From Syncephalis fuscata (taxonomy: Eukaryota; Zoopagomycota; Zoopagomycetes; Zoopagales; Piptocephalidaceae): 64,000 bases of DNA. Both the position numbers and the translations under genes were made by a program. The stretch is taken from assembly GCA_025786725.1 (NCBI GenBank), contig JAHLTZ010000017.1, positions 186,001 through 250,000 on the forward strand, given 5' to 3'. Shown piece after piece: positions 1-11,442 of this stretch. Each line of letters opens with the position of its first letter. The first letter of the stretch is position 1. The notes under the pieces are model-generated. The model was not told where the DNA came from. It made no database searches and saw nothing but the letters and a program-made list of their open reading frames with translations.

Positions 1-1236
1 ATGGATGAAATGAAATCACGGTATATTAGAAACGAAATTGAATTAATCAATAATGTAGACGAGCACCCTTCTATCTCTACGACCACTGCACCTTTAGAAA
101 AACAATCAACTTACTGCCGAAATGCTATTGTAGTTTGGCCCAATGCTGGCTATTCACCCTCTTACTTTATTTATCTTAAACATAAAGCAAAGGACAATCG
201 GATATCGGCAGTGCCTAACCTAGTCAACATCTATGATAATTGGATACTCTTTCAAACTGTCTATAAGCAAAGTCCATATCAAAAAATTAATTTATTTGAT
301 TTAGATAGAAATCAATGGATAGAAGGTCCAAGATTGCTTCAGCATTACTCATGTACTAGTGTTCAATTTACTTCTCCCGAACAATGCCAATTGCTAACTT
401 GGACAATAATACGTAATTATGTAGATTCTGATACTGATTCTACGTTATCTAATACTCAAAATTTCCAAAATGCCAACAATGACAAGCAATTATTGCGCAT
501 CGAGTGGGAGCTATTTGACATTCAAAAAGGCCAATCCCAATGTAATAAGATATTATCAGACAAAATCATTATTCCATACAGCCCAGATGCTTTAATCCAG
601 GCCGAGATGTATTCAGAGAAAATGTGTTTAATGGTTATATGTGACACAAAAGATATGTCATCTCGCATTCGTGATGGAACATTTAGTGCTCTATTATCGT
701 TATTTGTATTTGACAAGTTTACGTCAAAAGATTCACTGCAATCGTTGTTTGATGCCAGAGATTACGGTCAATCACGGCCAATTGATGGTTCAGATCAAGG
801 ACGTATACTATGGAGCCGGTCTATAACTAATAGTGTTATTACAACATTATACAGCGAAAAGTTAATTATCGTTCGAAATTACGGAAGACTTGATGTATTG
901 AGTGCACAAGATGGAAATTTACTGCGCTCAATTAATTGTCCATTTCACACTAGACTTTCTCCCTTCCTTGGACCACTATGTGCAATGCTTAATGGAAATT
1001 ACGGTCACAATTGGCTTGTTGACGTGCACACTGGTCGTATTTATAATTCACCAGCTTGTCTTAGCGAAGATCAAACGGAAGACAAAAAGGATAAGCAGTT
1101 GGGCGTCATTGAAGCAACACCACCACCACCAGATGACTATATAATAAGCAAAAATTCCGGACTTTGTTTATCAAATGTCGTTATTGGTCGGATTAACGTC
1201 GATGGTGGTGGCCTATACGAATCATATACATTATAA
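1..1236 (+). CDS. Unrecognised protein, probably the 3' part of a beta-propeller or F-box-like gene
   Basis: A 411-codon reading frame is open from the first base of the window to a stop at 1234-1236. Because it is open at the edge, the ATG at position 1 may be an internal Met and the gene may begin outside. The C-terminal half has short beta-strand-like stretches ending in aromatic residues, such as LFDLDRNQWIEGPRLL and LDVLSAQDGNLLRSI, as in WD-like or quinoprotein-like propellers of F-box proteins. No F-box is visible and I cannot assign a family. There is no signal peptide or membrane segment. Repeat DNA follows. Confidence 0.6.
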   Translation: MDEMKSRYIRNEIELINNVDEHPSISTTTAPLEKQSTYCRNAIVVWPNAGYSPSYFIYLKHKAKDNRISAVPNLVNIYDNWILFQTVYKQSPYQKINLFDLDRNQWIEGPRLLQHYSCTSVQFTSPEQCQLLTWTIIRNYVDSDTDSTLSNTQNFQNANNDKQLLRIEWELFDIQKGQSQCNKILSDKIIIPYSPDALIQAEMYSEKMCLMVICDTKDMSSRIRDGTFSALLSLFVFDKFTSKDSLQSLFDARDYGQSRPIDGSDQGRILWSRSITNSVITTLYSEKLIIVRNYGRLDVLSAQDGNLLRSINCPFHTRLSPFLGPLCAMLNGNYGHNWLVDVHTGRIYNSPACLSEDQTEDKKDKQLGVIEATPPPPDDYIISKNSGLCLSNVVIGRINVDGGGLYESYTL

Positions 1237-1723
1237 GTAAAACCCATTAGTTGCAAACATTTAATACAAATAATTCCACGCTACATAAACACTCACACAC
1301 TCATAACAAATCGTGATTTGATTAAAGTATGCAACATTATTGATTTGTTTAATAATTTTCTAGCTAATTTTATGTTAATACGATAGTCGCTATTTGATGC
1401 ATAGAAAAGCGTATTAATTGAAACAAACTTAATTACAGTTAGTTTATCAATGATAGTGACTAATAGAATTTTTTTAAAGATAAAACCATACGTTTATTAC
1501 AAGCTTGCACAGTTGAATAGGGACAACTAGATGCAAGCTTGGTGGTAAAATAGTGATTCCATTGATTAAAGACTGGATAAACTGGAGTATTGGCCAAAAA
1601 TTGATATATAAATAGACTGGACGGCGTAGTTGTCAAATAGTCTTGCTTTTTACCGAATATATACCTAAAGTGTATTGGAATAACGGTTTGACTGCACTAC
1701 CAATGCTGATGTCTTGAAATTAA
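1237..1723. repeat. Non-coding; diverged copy of the left part of the 1.85 kb repeat family
   Basis: No gene is visible. From about 1500 to 1720 the sequence aligns, with many mismatches, to 20625-20850 and to 31190-31345. Shared blocks include the phrase around GAATATATACCTAAAGTGTA and the phrase CCAATGCTGATGTCTTGAAA. The order and orientation of blocks match the plus-strand copy at 20.5 kb, which supports common descent. Confidence 0.6.
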
Positions 1724-1924
1724 TTATGGAGCACATTTCGGCCTGCATGATGAATAACAATGGAGTGATGAATTTAACTGTGAAAAACATATGTTAAGAC
1801 ATTCCTCGCATTCCGGAGATTCCAAATCAGCACGACGAACTAAGGCTGGTTTAGCATCCACCATGACTGTACTGGCTACAAGCGCAACGACAATGGTGCA
1901 AACGACGGCAATGGAAAGCTTCAT
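1724..1924 (-). CDS. Small secreted cysteine-rich peptide (66 aa)
   Basis: A 66-residue intronless frame. Residues 1-24 form a clear signal peptide: Met-Lys, then a hydrophobic core (IAVVCTIVVALVASTVMV) ending at DA. A dibasic pair (RR, residues 30-31) follows, which could be a Kex2-type processing site. The mature part has six cysteines spaced C-x2-C-x3-C-x9-C-x3-C-x3-C, probably three disulfides. I recognise no named family; defensin-like toxins, effectors and hydrophobin-like proteins are not matched by this spacing. The gene sits inside repeat DNA. The 1.85 kb repeat copies at 21.5 and 44.8 kb carry a relic of the same signal-peptide exon. Expression and function are unknown. Confidence 0.6.
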   Translation of the reverse strand: MKLSIAVVCTIVVALVASTVMVDAKPALVRRADLESPECEECLNICFSQLNSSLHCYSSCRPKCAP

Positions 1925-3462
1925 AGTAATATTAATTTGTTAAAACAAACAAACAGAGCAGGCAATAGAGTGTGGTTGGTATAGAGTGTATAGTAGTGCG
2001 TGTATAGCAAGAAATAGTGTGTGATAATGATATTGCAGTTGGTTGTGTGTATTTTGTGGGCTATTTAAACTTATGGCTATGCTGAGATGCTAGTATACTG
2101 TAGTATATGAGGTACACTATTGATGTGTGATATGAGCCAATAAAGAAATCTAAATGATGGTTTAAGGTATATATGTATATTAATAAATTCAAAGTATAAT
2201 GATATGCTTCTTAATTTTGATTTTAACCTGCCCGGTCTTTACTTTAATTTGTTGGTTATTTGCACGAGTACTGTAACGGCGTTCATAATCCAGTACATAT
2301 GCGATAAAAATAGACATATTAGCCTGTATTTTCTGTTACACGGTCTATTTGGTAAAAACAAGTATATTGTTTGGCTTTGTAAAACATAATGATGTCTTTG
2401 CTGTTGCTTCTATCGAGTGACTCGGGCCCCAATATCTGCATACATACAAATAGCACACAACACTGATAGAAAATAAGTCTAATATATTAAACTATTATTT
2501 TATACAGGTTTTACTGCCATACATAAATTAGCCATAATTTTTTAATTATAAAATGTGTTGATTGGTGCATACGTCTATTTCATTCGACACTGTGCGCATT
2601 GTTATGGGGAGTAATAATTGTTTCGGATTCACAAACGCATTACATCAGCATATCATGTTGCATGCTGTGCAACTACCATCATTCAAACAGAGGTAATCCA
2701 AATTACCTGAACGACTATACAATAAGTACTGTTTGTAACATGATGCATCACGGCATTTTGAGCAATGGAACATTCCAACAAGTCATTTTTGTCATTAGTT
2801 TTCAGCTGTAAACTAAATTGCATTGATTAAATTATATGCAATACAATATGAAGACACTAGACTAGACACAATAGAAAGCTCTTACCAAGTACCAGCGATT
2901 CAAATGCATAATATCAATAGATTACATATCAATTGGTAAGCATCCAAGGCTTAAGTGCCGCTTACATTTCTGAAACCACTTCTGGCAAGTTAAGCAAAAT
3001 GGAATATAGAAGAACAAGCCAAGGCAGAAACCAATAGAAAAACAATTGGCAACTCGAAGACTTTCTAGTTTGACCTATAGCAAATCATTATAGCTATGCT
3101 AAGCTGGGCTGCATTTATCAAAAGTTGGCTGTTGCTGATGCGACCAGAACAGCAGCAACATTAAACTGAGATAACGCACAGAAAACAGAGAGTTGTAAAT
3201 AACACTGAATTAACGAGTTTAGTAGTTAAATAACTTGTTATTGGCACTATAACTTATAATGCTGGTTGTTTGTACGGATAAATATTTACAATCACATTGT
3301 GACTTCTTATATACTTACATGTACACGACCACCAACTAAGCCAACCATTACAAGGCTTACTTTAATTATTTATCAGAGTAAGCAGCTAATATTATACATT
3401 ATTGCAATAATAGAAAGACAGATTAATTTTATTTATCAAAATGCATTGTTTTAAAAAATCTA
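1925..3462. repeat. Gene-poor repeat DNA with a diverged copy of the repeat family at 1960-2190
   Basis: From about 1960 to 2190 the sequence aligns to 21600-21840 of the plus-strand repeat copy. Shared stretches include ATAATGATA-TGCAGTT-GTTGTGTG and CTATTTAAACTTATGGCTATGCTGA-AT. With the match at 1500-1720, these segments flank the small secreted peptide gene exactly where the 1.85 kb copies carry its relic. The rest (2200-3460) is AT-rich with only short, unconvincing frames. Confidence 0.6.
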
Positions 3463-4933
3463 TTAAATGTCTACCAAACTATTTAAAGAAGCTATATTTA
3501 ACAGTATTAAAGAACTAAGGCCATTGTTGACGAGTTTAAGCTTGTTAACGGTTGCAATTTTAAGAGAAAAATAGTGATTCAACAAGATTACAGTTTATTT
3601 GTTGTCATGAAAACCATTATAGCAACAAATGCCAGTTTTTTTTGACTGCCAGAAAGCAGAAGACTAACCTAATAAAAATTGTTCAATGCAGCCTTGAACA
3701 TTTTGATGACTGTCCATATAATTATGGTAATGATACTATTAAGTCTATTGCTAAATACATTACAAATAATGTTGCTAGATTCCCAAATATAAAGCCAAAA
3801 GATGTACAAAAAAAGTATTAAAGTAGATACATATTTGATTATTTAATATACATTGACAACTGTAATAGTTCAACATAAGTTGATATTTCTTATTGCAAAG
3901 CTTGATTTGCTTTTGATTCGATAGAAAAGAATAATATTAACGGCGATATCAATTCTTTTTTATTTATTAAAGATTACCTTATTAAATTTAAACATTCCAA
4001 TCTTGGCTCTATTCAGCACCTCTTGTAGAACCAGTCTGGTAATTTTGAAAATGCATTTTTATGTCATTTATCATTTATTAAAGATTAACTGCATACTTTT
4101 AAAGTACTGGTAATTAATGGCTGCCATTTAAGGTTTTCTTATAATGGCACTGCTTTCGCTGCAGTTGTTAAAGATGAAAATAACGATATTTTACCTTTGA
4201 CTGTTGCTATAGTATTTCATGAAAATAAAAACAGCTGGGTCTATTTTTTTAAATATTTATCAAATTCAATACCCAAATTAAGTATTCACAAGCTCAAGGA
4301 TTGTTAACTAATAATAGCTATTTGTTGTATGAATCAACATTAACTGACATCGATAATTATATAGTTGACGATTATTCTGATACCAAATTTCAAGTTAAAG
4401 ATATCAAGTCTGGTATTGTCAGAACACTAGATTTAACTGCAAAAACCTGCACATGTGGATACTGGGAAGAGATGAAGTTTGTTTGTAGTCATGTGGCAAT
4501 AATTTTGAAGAATCTTAAACTTTTATTAAATGATTTTATTGATAGATCTTACACCATTGATTATCTACACAAATTGTATGCTTCAAAAATTTGTCCGGTT
4601 GAAATGGAATCAATTACTGCAGACACTTCGTGTTTGCCACCGACAATAATGAAGAAAGCCGGTAGACCAAGAGTTAAAATAACTGGATCTTGTGGTAAAG
4701 CTTTGAAAACCTCCCAACGATATACTTGTCGCTACTGTAGATTAAAAGGTCACAGTACAAGAACATGCTTTGTAAACACTAGCATTAATAACATTAAAAC
4801 AAGCACCTTTATTGAAGAGCAAATACAAACTACTAATAAAACAACTATCAAGAAAAAACGTGTTATTAAAGAATGTTTAATTTGTAGTGAACATCATTAT
4901 AAGAAAATAGAGTGTGGGGTAAATAAAAAATGA
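3463..4933 (+). pseudogene. Decayed MULE (Mutator-like) transposase
   Basis: Fragments in changing frames follow a MULE transposase in order. A start region lies at 3463-3570 with a frame change near 3525. A DDE-domain fragment lies at 4101-4304, with KDENNDILPLTVAIV followed by SWVYFFKYL, the usual MULE context. A C-terminal part lies at 4301-4933. That part has a SWIM zinc finger (CTCGYWEEMKFVCSH), a basic KKAGRPRVK linker and a CCHC knuckle (CRYCRLKGHSTRTC). Where MULEs have the first catalytic Asp (DGTH-like) this copy reads NGCH. The stretch normally between the DDE fragment and the SWIM finger is missing. Stops and frame changes show it is inactive. No terminal inverted repeats were identified. 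Confidence 0.8.
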
Positions 4934-5740
4934 TTTATCATGGTAAATTTTAAAAACAGTGTATTTATTTTATAAAAATAGAAAAATACAATAAAAATTT
5001 AAAATTTAAAACAGTGTATTTTAAAAATAGTCATATAATAAATTAAAGAAGCTACAATTTGTGATTGCAATTAACAAGTTGCAATATGGTAAAAAAAATA
5101 CTTTAAACTGCTATTTACTTAGCAATAGTACATTTACTTTTGTAAATGTAACTTCACGTGCTATTTGCTATTAAATGTTCAAACTATCTGGTGTCATACA
5201 CTATTGGCATATTGTGTTTATACGGACATGCATTGCCTAAAAGATGCACAAACACATGTAATACACTAAACAAAAAAAGTGATTTGATCCAGTGTGAATT
5301 GTATTATTTAGAATTGAAATACTATAATGCCTATTCCGTTCAGGAGGTGCGCCGATATTAAGCAAGAAACGCTAGTGCCAGTATATGTGTACGCCTGGTC
5401 CCTACTTCCTTTCCTGCTGACGTGACTACACAGCGTTCGATCTATCGAGCCTGAATCCTTACCATAACTGCTTGTCTCTACAGGCATACTCGTACATACG
5501 TGCGTATTAACAGTTGTAGAAGCCATACTTTGTTGAATCAATCCTTTGTTTACATTCACTATTTCTGCATTTGTTTCGTTGTTATTACTACGATTACCTA
5601 TCACTCTTACTGTGTTTACATCTTATCGTTGCAGACATAGTGTAGTCTATGCACTGCGCCGCTTTGTAAGTATTAACTTTATATTTTATTTATAATAATT
5701 AACGGTAGATGTAGATATATTCAAGATTACTACGTTTGCA
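4934..5740. other. Intergenic region upstream of the SUN-domain gene
   Basis: 4934-5150 is very AT-rich and resembles the tail of the MULE relic. From about 5330 to 5740 the base composition becomes more balanced. A possible 5'-UTR intron end (tract ending TTGCAG) lies at about 5630-5635, ahead of the SUN gene start at 5741. No gene is supported. Confidence 0.4.
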
Positions 5741-8734
5741 ATGACCGAAACACCGCCGGCAACTCGTCGGGCTGGACGTGGCCGTGGCGGACGAACTGGT
5801 CGTCGCGGCGCTTCTAAACTAGCTACTGTAGAGTCTAAAGTAGCTGACGCAGACGAACAGCTGGAAATGCCACTACCTACAACAACACCGGTAGCACCAC
5901 CTCCTGTGGCTATCGTAGCTGACGCTCGTCGTAGATCTACGGGTCGTCAGCGTGTACTCGCAACCGAAGGAGAATCGCCGACTAGTTCGGTTAATAGTAC
6001 GCCTCGCCGCCAGTCAGCAAGTCGTCGTCGTCGAACATCGCGACGATTTGAACAATTAACGTCAAGTAGCGAGGAGCCAGAACTAGATTTACCCGATGAT
6101 CATGAACCACCTCGACCAGACGAAGCACCACTACCTACAGCCACGTCATTTCCGCATATGCTCTGGCGGGCAATTGCCAATTCTCCGCGCTGGATTCGTG
6201 AACAAGGCCGTGGTAGCGATAGTGAAACTGATTCAGATACTGAAGTTTTACGTAAACTTTACCAACGACGTCGTGTGTCAGGTCCATACTGGCTACGTCC
6301 AGACGTTCATGCACCAAATCGACTGACTTATGCGGAAAACGAGCGTAATCGACGTCGTCGTCGACGACGCTTAGATGCACTACAAAATGGTGAAGAATAT
6401 CCCTATATGAGTGGCAGCGAGTTTGACGATACTGATGACGATAGCCAAATGGGCGATGATGGCGAAGATGACGCATACGGCGATGACTGGGGAGAGCGGC
6501 CAATTGAAACTATGGATGACTATCCACCACCAGATATGACACAATTTGCTCATTTGCCTGGCGTAGATCAATTGCCACCTGATGCCGATATCGAAGACAT
6601 TGTAAAACTATTGCCCAAGCCATCAGTATGGCGTCGATTCCGTAAAGGATTTCGAGCTTATGTACGTAAACCAGGTCTGAAACTACTTAAATGGATTGCA
6701 CTCCGTTTGCTATTTGCCATTTTCGCCGTTTATTGGATCATTAAGGAGGCGGTGATGATGCTGACACGCATCTCATGGACAGTTCTACATAGTTATATTT
6801 GGAAGCCATTAGTAGGCCTGCTTGGTATAGTACTTACTGGTCCAGTTTGGCTTATTAGCAATCTATTCGGTGGTATTGCATCTGCATGGTGGCGTATATT
6901 CGGCGGTAAAGGACCATCATCAATTTTAATAGCACTATTAATGATAGGTGGTGGTCTATATTGGACTGGACTTGATAATGCCTCAACATTGCTGAACTAT
7001 TTACCTCAACCAAGCATTCCAACTTTTCGATTATCCGATTTACAATTACCAGTACCTTTTCGTGTTGGCAGCAACACTGGTACACCAACCTATCAACCAG
7101 ATCCTAAATTGGAGGCAGATCTTTTAGCTCGTCTAGATAAATTAGAACGTTCAGTTGGCGAATTAGCCCAAACGGCTAGTGATCTAAATCGACATATCAA
7201 TAATGGTGGCAATGCATATGCTAGTCCATCAGCTGGTGGAGAAGGCAGCTCAGCTGAGGCTCGTGCCGCCGCTGCTGCTGCTGTTCGTGAAATTCGACAT
7301 GTACACGAAGAAATTGACGCTATTCGTTTACGATTAGGCACGGTAGAAGCACGTAGTAAAAATACAAATGAAGATTTGGAAGTAGTACGCAACACAATAC
7401 TACCCAAGGAAGCTTTTATTAATCTGCAGAACAAATACTCGGAGTTGTTAACTGGCGCAGAAAAGTTAAGCGAAAAGCTACAGCATTTTGAACAAGATGC
7501 AGGTACAGCAAAGCAGAATATTTATTCTCTTGAACGCAATTTGCTATCAATGCGTGATCAAGTTGTTACGCTAAAACGCCATAGTGAAACGGCAACCGGA
7601 GCAACACCGGCATTCGATTGGAAGGAAGTTGAAAAGTATCTGGAGCGTTATTTACCTGCACGTTTCCTAATGACTGGCGAGTTGCGGGTTGACGACGCCT
7701 TAATCCGCTATCTTGATGACTGGCTAAGTGAACGTGCACCAGCCATTTCATCATCAGTCGCCGCCAATGCAAAAGTAGATTGGTCACAGCTATTACGTGA
7801 ACACCAATCCGACCTTGATCGTATGATGCATACACGCATTGAACGCGCATTACGTGAAGCAAAGGCACAAGGTGAATTAGTCGATCGTGATGCTGTACTC
7901 ACCGAATTACGTCGTCATGACTTGAACGGTGACAGCGGATGGCAGGGCATATTTGGATCAGGAAGTGGCTATTTAAAGGATGATCAACTACAAGCTACGG
8001 TACGACGTGAACTTGATCGCTATCAAGCCGACGGTCTTGCTATACCTGACTATGCTTTATTGACGGCTGGTGCACGTGTTGTCCCTCGACTAACCAGCGA
8101 TACATTTACACCGGGTCTTGGCTCAGATGCTGGTCGTATACGACGTGCAGCCTGGTGGCTACTTAGCTATTTAAAGCCACCAGTGACTAAACCAGCATCA
8201 GTTGCATTATTGCCATGGCGACAACCAGGCGATTGCTGGCCTATGGCCGGTCGAAGTGGCCGTATTACTGTTCATTTGGCCAAATCAATTATACCAGAGG
8301 CCATTACACTTGAACATGTTGATCGCCGTATTGCCCTCGATGCCACCACTAGTCCCAAGCTACTTCTAGTCTACGCGGTAGCCTATGATGTACCAGTGGC
8401 TGTCCGGAAACAAGCCATGGAAAAGGCCACTGTCACTGCTACGACAGCCACTGATGGCCAATCATCCAAAAAGTCTGAATGGCTATGGGATGATAAGCAA
8501 GGTGTATGGACCAAACCGCTTATTCGATTCAACTATCAGCTTAATGGACCAGCAGCACAATCGTTCCCTCTATCGCCTGATGTAGTTGGCACCTTCCCCG
8601 TTCGATTAATCCAATTACGTATTTTGGATAATCACGGCCAGCCCGACTTTACCTGTTTGTATCGTTTCCGAGTCCATGGACGCGCCAGTCCCACCAAAGC
8701 ATTAACATCAACAACGACGACTACATCAGTATGA
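5741..8734 (+). CDS. SAD1: SUN-domain inner nuclear membrane protein (Sad1/UNC-84 family)
   Basis: A 997-residue single-exon protein with the SUN-protein layout. Residues 1-330 are basic then acidic, Ser/Arg-rich and disordered, suited to the nucleoplasm. About 315-415 holds a strongly hydrophobic region with several candidate membrane segments. About 450-640 has heptad-rich coiled coil for the perinuclear lumen. The C-terminal ~200 residues match a SUN domain: PDYALLTAGARVVP near its start, then GDCWPMAGRSGRITVHL, and RILDNHGQPDFTCLYRFRVHG at the end. SUN proteins trimerise and bind KASH peptides of outer-membrane partners to form the LINC bridge, and in fungi help anchor the spindle pole body. 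The start fits an ATG preceded by AT-rich leader. The SUN assignment is firm; orthology to Sad1 specifically is inferred. Confidence 0.9.
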   Translation: MTETPPATRRAGRGRGGRTGRRGASKLATVESKVADADEQLEMPLPTTTPVAPPPVAIVADARRRSTGRQRVLATEGESPTSSVNSTPRRQSASRRRRTSRRFEQLTSSSEEPELDLPDDHEPPRPDEAPLPTATSFPHMLWRAIANSPRWIREQGRGSDSETDSDTEVLRKLYQRRRVSGPYWLRPDVHAPNRLTYAENERNRRRRRRRLDALQNGEEYPYMSGSEFDDTDDDSQMGDDGEDDAYGDDWGERPIETMDDYPPPDMTQFAHLPGVDQLPPDADIEDIVKLLPKPSVWRRFRKGFRAYVRKPGLKLLKWIALRLLFAIFAVYWIIKEAVMMLTRISWTVLHSYIWKPLVGLLGIVLTGPVWLISNLFGGIASAWWRIFGGKGPSSILIALLMIGGGLYWTGLDNASTLLNYLPQPSIPTFRLSDLQLPVPFRVGSNTGTPTYQPDPKLEADLLARLDKLERSVGELAQTASDLNRHINNGGNAYASPSAGGEGSSAEARAAAAAAVREIRHVHEEIDAIRLRLGTVEARSKNTNEDLEVVRNTILPKEAFINLQNKYSELLTGAEKLSEKLQHFEQDAGTAKQNIYSLERNLLSMRDQVVTLKRHSETATGATPAFDWKEVEKYLERYLPARFLMTGELRVDDALIRYLDDWLSERAPAISSSVAANAKVDWSQLLREHQSDLDRMMHTRIERALREAKAQGELVDRDAVLTELRRHDLNGDSGWQGIFGSGSGYLKDDQLQATVRRELDRYQADGLAIPDYALLTAGARVVPRLTSDTFTPGLGSDAGRIRRAAWWLLSYLKPPVTKPASVALLPWRQPGDCWPMAGRSGRITVHLAKSIIPEAITLEHVDRRIALDATTSPKLLLVYAVAYDVPVAVRKQAMEKATVTATTATDGQSSKKSEWLWDDKQGVWTKPLIRFNYQLNGPAAQSFPLSPDVVGTFPVRLIQLRILDNHGQPDFTCLYRFRVHGRASPTKALTSTTTTTSV

Positions 8735-9034
8735 GATTGCTATTATATTGTCGTATATTTATTATACTATTAATATTTCTATTGTTGTTGTTGTTGTTGT
8801 TGTTTTGAGTACACTTGCATTATATGTCTATTGACTCTTTTCTATTTCGTATATTTTCTGTGTGTGGGGCGTTTATTACACAACAATGTTTTTTATTTTA
8901 CATTATTTAAAATGTCATTACTATTATTATTATTATTATATTGTTATTGCTGTTACTTATTACTTATTTATTAATAATTATAAAATATTACTATTATAAA
9001 TATAATCAAAAGGTATGCTAATCACTATAATCCA
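8735..9034. other. Convergent 3' region with simple repeats
   Basis: This is the gap between two converging genes. It contains a (GTT)n tract at about 8778-8804 and an (ATT)n tract at about 8922-8942. No gene is visible. Confidence 0.6.
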
Positions 9035-10896
9035 TTAATCATTTTTAGAAACATTTAAAAGATTTTCGCCTAATCGTTGTAGATTACGCTGGATCATCTT
9101 GCTTATAGATTGATAAATTGTCCAAAAAGCCCGTAGAATACCAATAACAATAATCACTACAAGCAGTAAATCAACACCGCCTCGTCCACCGCCTCGTCCA
9201 CCTGGACGAATATGTATCCTGCCAACTACTGGGATGGATCCCATAAAGCCAACACCAATAACAAATTGTAGAAACCCAATAATGCCCACTAGAAATAGTC
9301 CAAATAAAAAGTGGAATACATCAATGTTGTCTAATGATATAATACGTTGAAGCTGTTCCGGATCTGTAAACAATGGCCATTCACCAGTAATATAATCATC
9401 ATCTAGATCATTATAGCTATTGTCGTCTAAATCGTCGAATCCCAAATTGGTTAGTCTGCCCGCTGCATCCAGATTACTAAAGAATTGATCTTCATATCCC
9501 CATAAACAGCCGCGTATAACAAGTTTAGTACCAAATCCTGCTACAAATACTAGAATGGCGAATACAATTAAACTAAGTAGAAATTTGATTACTATTATTA
9601 TCGAATATATTAGTATAGATGTTTAATAATCAATATTACTATTATAGATTTACCTGGATTTTGAATAATTCCCGCTAGTCTTGTTCGACTAAAAGAATAT
9701 TTATAGCCACATTCAGTACATTTGAAGAAAGCAGATCGATTATTGCTAGCATAACGCCATGAATTCAGACATTCAAGATGGACATAGCGCATAGTACCAT
9801 TACATAAACATGGTGATATAAGTTGTCCAAGCGTCGATTCCTCCTCAGTGCCGCAAAAGCAAATACGACATTGTATTTGTTCATTTAATGTCGTAACTGC
9901 TTCACGTGTATTCTTTTGATGGTTGCGTCTATCAGTTGCGGTTGATGTTTGATGTGGCTGTCGCCTACGCAAATAGCTTTGTCGACTTGTATTGGCGCTT
10001 TCATTCATTTCAATGCTATCGTTGTTAGTATCGTGTTGTAGTGAATTTTCCGTTAATACTGAGTCGCCCTCTTCTTCCACATAAGAAGCCATTGTATTAT
10101 CACGGGTCAATTGACCTGTATGACAGCGATGAAGGGTCGGTTCCATTAATAACGAGCCCATACGCATACCTTCCATAGCTGTATTATGGCCATCTCCACT
10201 ATACTGTGAAATATTTTGGGTAGATGACATAGTAGTATCGGCATCTGTATTCCCCTCTTCGCTCTCTTCTTCGTTTACATCTCCATGGTGGTAATCGTGC
10301 TGCGACTGTTGTTGATGTCGATGATGTCGATGATGATGATGATGATGATGATGGTTGGTCGTATCAGAGGATATTGATGATGGTGATTCACGACGTACCC
10401 AACGAACTGAAGTTGGATGTTGTCGATTTACACTGGCATGATTGGCCCGATTATCCCAATGGTTATCTCGTCGTTGATTTGGATGTGGATATGGATGACG
10501 ACGTGTTGCTGCTTCAGCTAAATATGTGGCTGGAGGGTCTTGAAAGGTGAATTGTGACGACGAAGGCATTGCCGACTGATCCATGCCATATCCATCGGCG
10601 GTAAGTTGACTCCAATCGCGATCTAATGCCGAGTAATTATGCAACATACTCGCCGTCTTTGTCAGAACCTCGTACTGTGACTCTGTATCGGTTTGGGTGT
10701 TATGAGCCATGCTAGCAGTGTTATCGTTAAATAGTTCACTACTTTGACTAAATGTGTCTGCGTCGTATAAGTTGGTAGAAGGATTGTTAGTAGCAGTAGC
10801 AGTATTAGTAAAAGGTGTTGCTGTTGCTGTTGATGAATGAGTTGTATAGTTGGAGCGACGAGCGCGTGCCCCTCTTTCATAGTCGAATTGACTCAT
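9035..10896 (-). CDS. RING-CH (MARCH-type) membrane E3 ubiquitin ligase
   Basis: Two exons, 10896-9654 and 9591-9035, are joined by a 62-nt intron (GTAAAT...AATAATAG) that keeps frame and gives 599 residues. Residues 1-340 are low-complexity, rich in Ser, Asn and Gln, with a poly-His run coded by an (ATG)n tract near 10330-10360. A C4HC3 RING-CH finger spans about residues 343-396 (CRICFCG, PCLCNGTMRYVHLECLNSW, FKCTECGY). Three probable membrane segments follow, all in or near exon 2. RING-CH ligases recruit an E2 through this finger and ubiquitinate membrane proteins in the ER or endosomes. Doa10/MARCH6 is unlikely, because in that family the finger is N-terminal and about 14 segments follow. 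The substrate cannot be told. Confidence 0.85.
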
Positions 10897-11442
10897 AATG
10901 AATACAATGATACAAGTAAAAGCAAGTTAATACTAATGGGTGTAGTAGCGGTGGTAGTAGTAGTAGTAGTTGGTAGGCAATACACCCCCAAGATACAGAA
11001 GAATAGATAGAGCAAAGCGGAGAAGTAGACTGTATAATGTGTGTAATGAGAAAACTCAACACAATGATAAGTAAATCGTTGAGTCATCGGTTATTTATAT
11101 CTATCCAAATGAATAGGCTACTAATGAGCCTGCATTTCAATTGTTTCAAGTTTATTTAGATTTTAGTGTAAAACATTGATGTGTATATTATCTGACATCA
11201 TGGCTCCGCTTCACATAAAATGTTTTACTTGTATGAAGTGATAGAGCAATGGTAAAGATATTTTCACGGAAAAGCAGGCTAGTTGGGTCGCTATTTTCGT
11301 TTCTTTCTGAACTTTTATTTGTCGTCTATTTGCTACTATTGCTCTAATTAAACACAAGTTGTTTAGTATCGATATTGCCGCAACATTGACGTTGTATAGT
11401 ATTTGATTGCAACAAAGCAATTAAAGCATTGTATTTATAAAT
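10897..11442. promoter_or_regulatory. Divergent intergenic region between the RING-CH gene and a hypothetical gene
   Basis: About 550 bp separate the two divergent starts. A (TAG/TAC)n-like tract lies at about 10940-10970. No clear TATA box or operator was found, and the short frames here look spurious. Confidence 0.4.

Noticed and set aside
5308-5604. A 98-codon Ser/Thr-rich minus-strand frame upstream of the SUN gene
   Set aside because: No family features or membrane segments. It probably lies in the leader or promoter of the SUN gene.
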